50,819 nucleotides of DNA from Sphaerospermopsis aphanizomenoides BCCUSP55 (lineage in GTDB: Bacteria; Cyanobacteriota; Cyanobacteriia; Cyanobacteriales; Nostocaceae): assembly GCF_001586785.1 (NCBI RefSeq), contig NZ_LUFH02000037.1:1-50819 (forward strand), in the 5' to 3' direction. Below the pieces are notes generated by a model that made no database searches, was not told the origin of the DNA, and worked only from the letters and a program-made list of their open reading frames with translations. The position numbers were made by a program, and so were the translations under genes. Positions 48,605 to 50,819 of this stretch are shown in pieces (position 1 is the first letter of the stretch; each line of letters starts with the position of its first letter).

Positions 48605-49381
48605 ATGCCTCTTGAATTACAAAATCTTACGGGTGGTTATGCTGTTTCACCAATTATTGAAAATGTCAATCTATCTTTGCAAACAGGAGAATGGTTGAGT
48701 TTAGTTGGTGCTAATGGTTCAGGTAAATCTACTTTACTTAAATTAATTAGTCGGATTCTCTCCCCTCAGCAAGGAGTAATCTTACTGGATGGGAAAGAAA
48801 TTCACTCACTACCTGCCAATTTAGTAGCTCAAAAATTAGCACTTTTACCACAACAACAACCCATTCCTCCTGGTTTAACTGTACGTCAATTAGTGAGTTT
48901 AGGTAGAACACCTCATCAACCTTGGTGGCAATGGGAATTGACTGGTAATGATAGACAGAAAGTTGAGACAGCAATTAAAAAAACGCAATTAGAAGATTTT
49001 AGCGATCGCTTGGTTGAAGAACTTTCTGGTGGAGAAAGACAACGGGCTTTTTTAGCTTTAGCTTTAGCACAAGAACCAAAGGTATTATTATTAGATGAAC
49101 CGACAACTTATTTAGATATAAATTATCAATTGCAATTATTAGAATTACTCAAAAATCTCAATCAACAGCAACAATTAACCATTGTCACAGTATTACATGA
49201 ATTAAATTTAGCAGCCCGTTATAGTTCCCGCATTGCTTTATTAAAACAAGGTCAGATTTGGGAAGTTGGTACACCAGAGACTGTGCTAACACCTCATATT
49301 ATTGCTGAAGTATTTGGTGTAGAAGCCTTAATTATTCAGACTCCTGTAGGATTACAAGTTTGTGCTATTTCTCCTGTGTGA
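48605..49381 (+). CDS. FecE-type ABC transporter ATP-binding protein
   Basis: The 258-residue ATPase has Walker [12 protein letters not shown], a Q-loop in LPQQQPIPPGLT, the signature LSGGERQRAFLALAL, Walker B VLLLDEPTTYLD and the switch His in LHELNLAARY. It belongs to the FecE/BtuD/HmuV group that pairs with FecCD permeases. The likely partner is the permease at 46222. C-terminal residues (VFGVEALIIQTPVG) are as in siderophore ATPases. Substrate unknown. Confidence 0.9.
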   Translation: MPLELQNLTGGYAVSPIIENVNLSLQTGEWLSLVGANGSGKSTLLKLISRILSPQQGVILLDGKEIHSLPANLVAQKLALLPQQQPIPPGLTVRQLVSLGRTPHQPWWQWELTGNDRQKVETAIKKTQLEDFSDRLVEELSGGERQRAFLALALAQEPKVLLLDEPTTYLDINYQLQLLELLKNLNQQQQLTIVTVLHELNLAARYSSRIALLKQGQIWEVGTPETVLTPHIIAEVFGVEALIIQTPVGLQVCAISPV

Positions 49382-49408
49382 AAATCATTCATATTATTGT
49401 TGTTATCT

Positions 49409-50086
49409 TTAATTTTTAATTTTTAATTCCCATAACCTATCAACAGTAACAAATTCATAGCCTTGTTGTAATAACTGCGGAATTAAAATTTGCATAGTTT
49501 CTGCCACATCTTGTCCACCAAAAAACCCATCATGCAGGACAATTAAGGAACCACCTTTTACCTGCCGAAGCACGCGCTGAACAACAACAGATACACCAGG
49601 ACGCACCCAATCTTCTGGGACAACACTCCACATCACAGGTTTATAATTCCACTGCCGAAATAATTTTAAAGTCTTGGGTGTGAAAAAACCATTAGGAGGA
49701 CGAACATCGCGCACTTGTTCAGGTTGTAAACCACAAGCATTGTAAATAGCAGCTTGGGTTTTTTCTAAACTCAACTTGAGGTTAGTGGGAGAAAGTAGAG
49801 GAAAAGATTGATGTTCATAACCATGTAGCCCTATCCAATGTCCTCCATCTTTAACCGCTTTAGCAATGTGTGGTGAACGGTTGACACAAGCACCCAACAA
49901 AAAAAAACTAGCTTTAATATTGTAACTGTCTAAAACTGCTAATACTTGAGATGTGTATTGGGGATGTGGTCCATCATCAAACGTGATAGCAATCTTATTA
50001 CTATTACTATCGCCATTCCAAAGACAGTTAGGAAAACTTGGTTGGAGAATACGATAAATAGTTGGGAATAGAGGAGCAAATTGCAT
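49409..50086 (-). CDS. Polysaccharide deacetylase family (NodB domain) protein
   Basis: The 225-residue carbohydrate-esterase 4 domain has motif 1 ITFDDGPHPQ with the metal and catalytic Asp, motif 2 HGYEHQSF with the two His ligands, motif 3 RPPNGFF (Asn instead of the usual Tyr), MWSVVPEDW and the C-terminal VLHDGFFGG with the last catalytic His. It deacetylates N-acetyl sugars of peptidoglycan or exopolysaccharide in relatives. There is no signal peptide or membrane anchor, which is unusual for an envelope enzyme. It converges with the FecE gene. Confidence 0.9.
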   Translation of the reverse strand: MQFAPLFPTIYRILQPSFPNCLWNGDSNSNKIAITFDDGPHPQYTSQVLAVLDSYNIKASFFLLGACVNRSPHIAKAVKDGGHWIGLHGYEHQSFPLLSPTNLKLSLEKTQAAIYNACGLQPEQVRDVRPPNGFFTPKTLKLFRQWNYKPVMWSVVPEDWVRPGVSVVVQRVLRQVKGGSLIVLHDGFFGGQDVAETMQILIPQLLQQGYEFVTVDRLWELKIKN

Positions 50087-50240
50087 AGGAATTAGTAGTT
50101 GGAGGAAGAGAAGAATGTATTTGAGATTGTATTAAAATTATTGAATATGAATAAAACTCTTGCTTATTTTTGTTAATTCTGTAGTTGTAACCTGGCCTCA
50201 GACTATTCAGGTTATTCATCCTAATTCCAATATTCAAAAT
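50087..50240. other. Spacer between the deacetylase and tnpA
   Basis: No intact gene. A plus-strand frame (IKLLLIFVNSVVVTWPQTIQ and on to the TAG ending at 50267) has no ATG and runs into the tnpA 3' end; it may be a short gene fragment cut by the transposon. Confidence 0.3.
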
Positions 50241-50743
50241 TTAGACGATAGCTGGAGGAAGTTTTAGCAACTCAGGAAATTCTTTTCTCAAGAAATGAGA
50301 TGCCCTTCCCTTGATTCTGTTCATGATTTGAGATGGGTTATCAGTTGGTTTAGCGTTAATAAACAGGTGTACATGGTCTGGCATTATTTCCATCGCAATG
50401 ATTCTCCATCTATTTTCATCCCACCTTCCGCACCCTAAACTGTCACACAACGAAAAATGGTCGTTTGGCGATTTGAGATTGGCGATCGCCACCTAAGATT
50501 TCAACGATTTTGTATCAAAATTATCATCAAAGGTATTCAAAAATCCGAAATTACCGATTGTGACACTGGGGGGTGCGGAATGTCGGTTTCATTGCAAACA
50601 TCACAGATGATCTGCTGGAGTCTTTCGGCTATTACTCCGGTGAGAACTTTTTTTCGGCGTTTAGGTATAAAAACAAAGTGGTAGTTAAGTAGTGAAACTG
50701 CGTTGCCTTCGTGCCTGTATTCATCTGGAGAAAATTTAGCCAT
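50241..50743 (-). pseudogene. tnpA: IS200/IS605-family transposase TnpA, interrupted and truncated
   Basis: The N-terminal part (50743 down to about 50593) reads AKFSPDEYRHEGNAVSLLNY with HFVFIPKRRKKVLTGV, and the downstream part (50413 to 50241) resumes with WRIIAMEIMPDHVHLFINAK (HUH motif HVH) and FLRKEFPELLKLP. A 167-bp insertion separates them, after VCNE and before NRWRII. Removing it and one target copy restores CNENRWRII in frame. The C-terminus stops at KLPPAIV, earlier than normal, so the segment with the catalytic Tyr is missing. It encodes no working enzyme. Confidence 0.9.
50420..50586. mobile_element. MITE inserted in tnpA, with 6-bp target duplication
   Basis: The ends are CCCACCTTCCGCACCC and, inverted, CCGACATTCCGCACCC; similarity continues to TGTCACA, giving about 28-bp imperfect terminal inverted repeats. 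TTTCAT flanks both sides (50414-50419 and 50587-50592). The 167-bp interior is non-coding and includes a GCGATCGC site. Confidence 0.9.
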
Positions 50744-50806
50744 TCTAGAAATTACCCTTGCTTGGTATATATAGATAGTGTATATTAAACAATATCTAAA
50801 AACATT

Positions 50807-50817
50807 AAGGAGGTGAT
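50807..50817 (+). promoter_or_regulatory. Strong Shine-Dalgarno for a gene starting just outside the window
   Basis: AAGGAGGTGAT is a near-perfect complement of the 16S rRNA 3' end and is 2 nt from the window edge. The gene is divergent from tnpA, as tnpB is in IS605-type elements, so the next gene may be tnpB (inference). Confidence 0.6.
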
Positions 50818-50819
50818 TA

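Overview
The window looks like a chromosomal stretch of a filamentous, heterocystous-type cyanobacterium (Nostocales; Anabaena, Dolichospermum or Nostoc-like). The grounds are a set of oxygenic-phototroph genes (crtR, crtB, crtP, chlP, an lrtA-type hibernation factor, cyanobacterial sucrose-phosphate synthase), frequent GCGATCGC (HIP1) octamers, AT-rich spacers full of heptanucleotide tandem repeats and CCTCTGCGT-type dispersed repeats, and many MITE-like elements. The genus assignment is inference; no rRNA is present.

Layout. 1-4.1 kb is an accessory stretch: half a MITE, a nuclease-family gene killed by one stop codon, a DUF29 gene, a two-gene unit sharing an unusual module (one member ends in a GUN4 domain), and a Uma2 nuclease. 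4.4-12 kb holds typA, a PIN toxin-antitoxin pair, a protein kinase fused to a ClpC N-domain, crtR and pyruvate kinase. 12-17.8 kb has a decayed spacer, a secreted SGNH hydrolase, larE and a sucrose-phosphate synthase with a phosphatase-like tail whose catalytic Asp is Glu. 18-25.7 kb holds a second copy of the MITE, a 2157-residue secreted nuclease with Calx-beta and RTX repeats, and a small surface protein. 25.7-27.5 kb is a CRISPR locus without cas genes: a leader, 8 repeats with 7 spacers, then a MazEF-type pair and one isolated degenerate repeat, as if the array had been split or eroded. 27.6-31.2 kb has recR (apparently with an ACG start), ureE-ureF-ureG and a class 3 lipase. 31.3-39.6 kb holds chlP, a MITE, a YidD protein with an Asp-Cys repeat tail, cysA, a WD40 protein with an unfamiliar N-terminal half, tRNA-Ser(GCU) and the crtP-crtB operon. 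39.8-50.8 kb has a NagZ-type glucosidase, a NagX-like acyltransferase, peroxiredoxin Q, lrtA, lipB, hicAB, a FecCD permease and its probable FecE ATPase (separated by two opposite-strand envelope genes), a polysaccharide deacetylase, and an IS200/IS605 tnpA broken by a 167-bp MITE with a clean 6-bp target duplication. The window ends on a strong Shine-Dalgarno for a gene just outside.

How genes work together. CrtB and CrtP make and desaturate phytoene, CrtR hydroxylates beta-carotene, and ChlP makes the phytyl tail, so four genes here draw on the geranylgeranyl-diphosphate pool. UreE, UreF and UreG are urease nickel-insertion chaperones whose urease subunits lie elsewhere. Three toxin-antitoxin pairs, the CRISPR locus, the GUN4-module pair, the kinase-ClpN fusion and the WD40 protein form the accessory or possible conflict-related content. 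The most promising undescribed items are the GUN4/shared-module pair, the kinase-ClpN fusion, the YidD Asp-Cys tail and the WD40 protein's N-terminal half; a defence function for any of them is a hypothesis.
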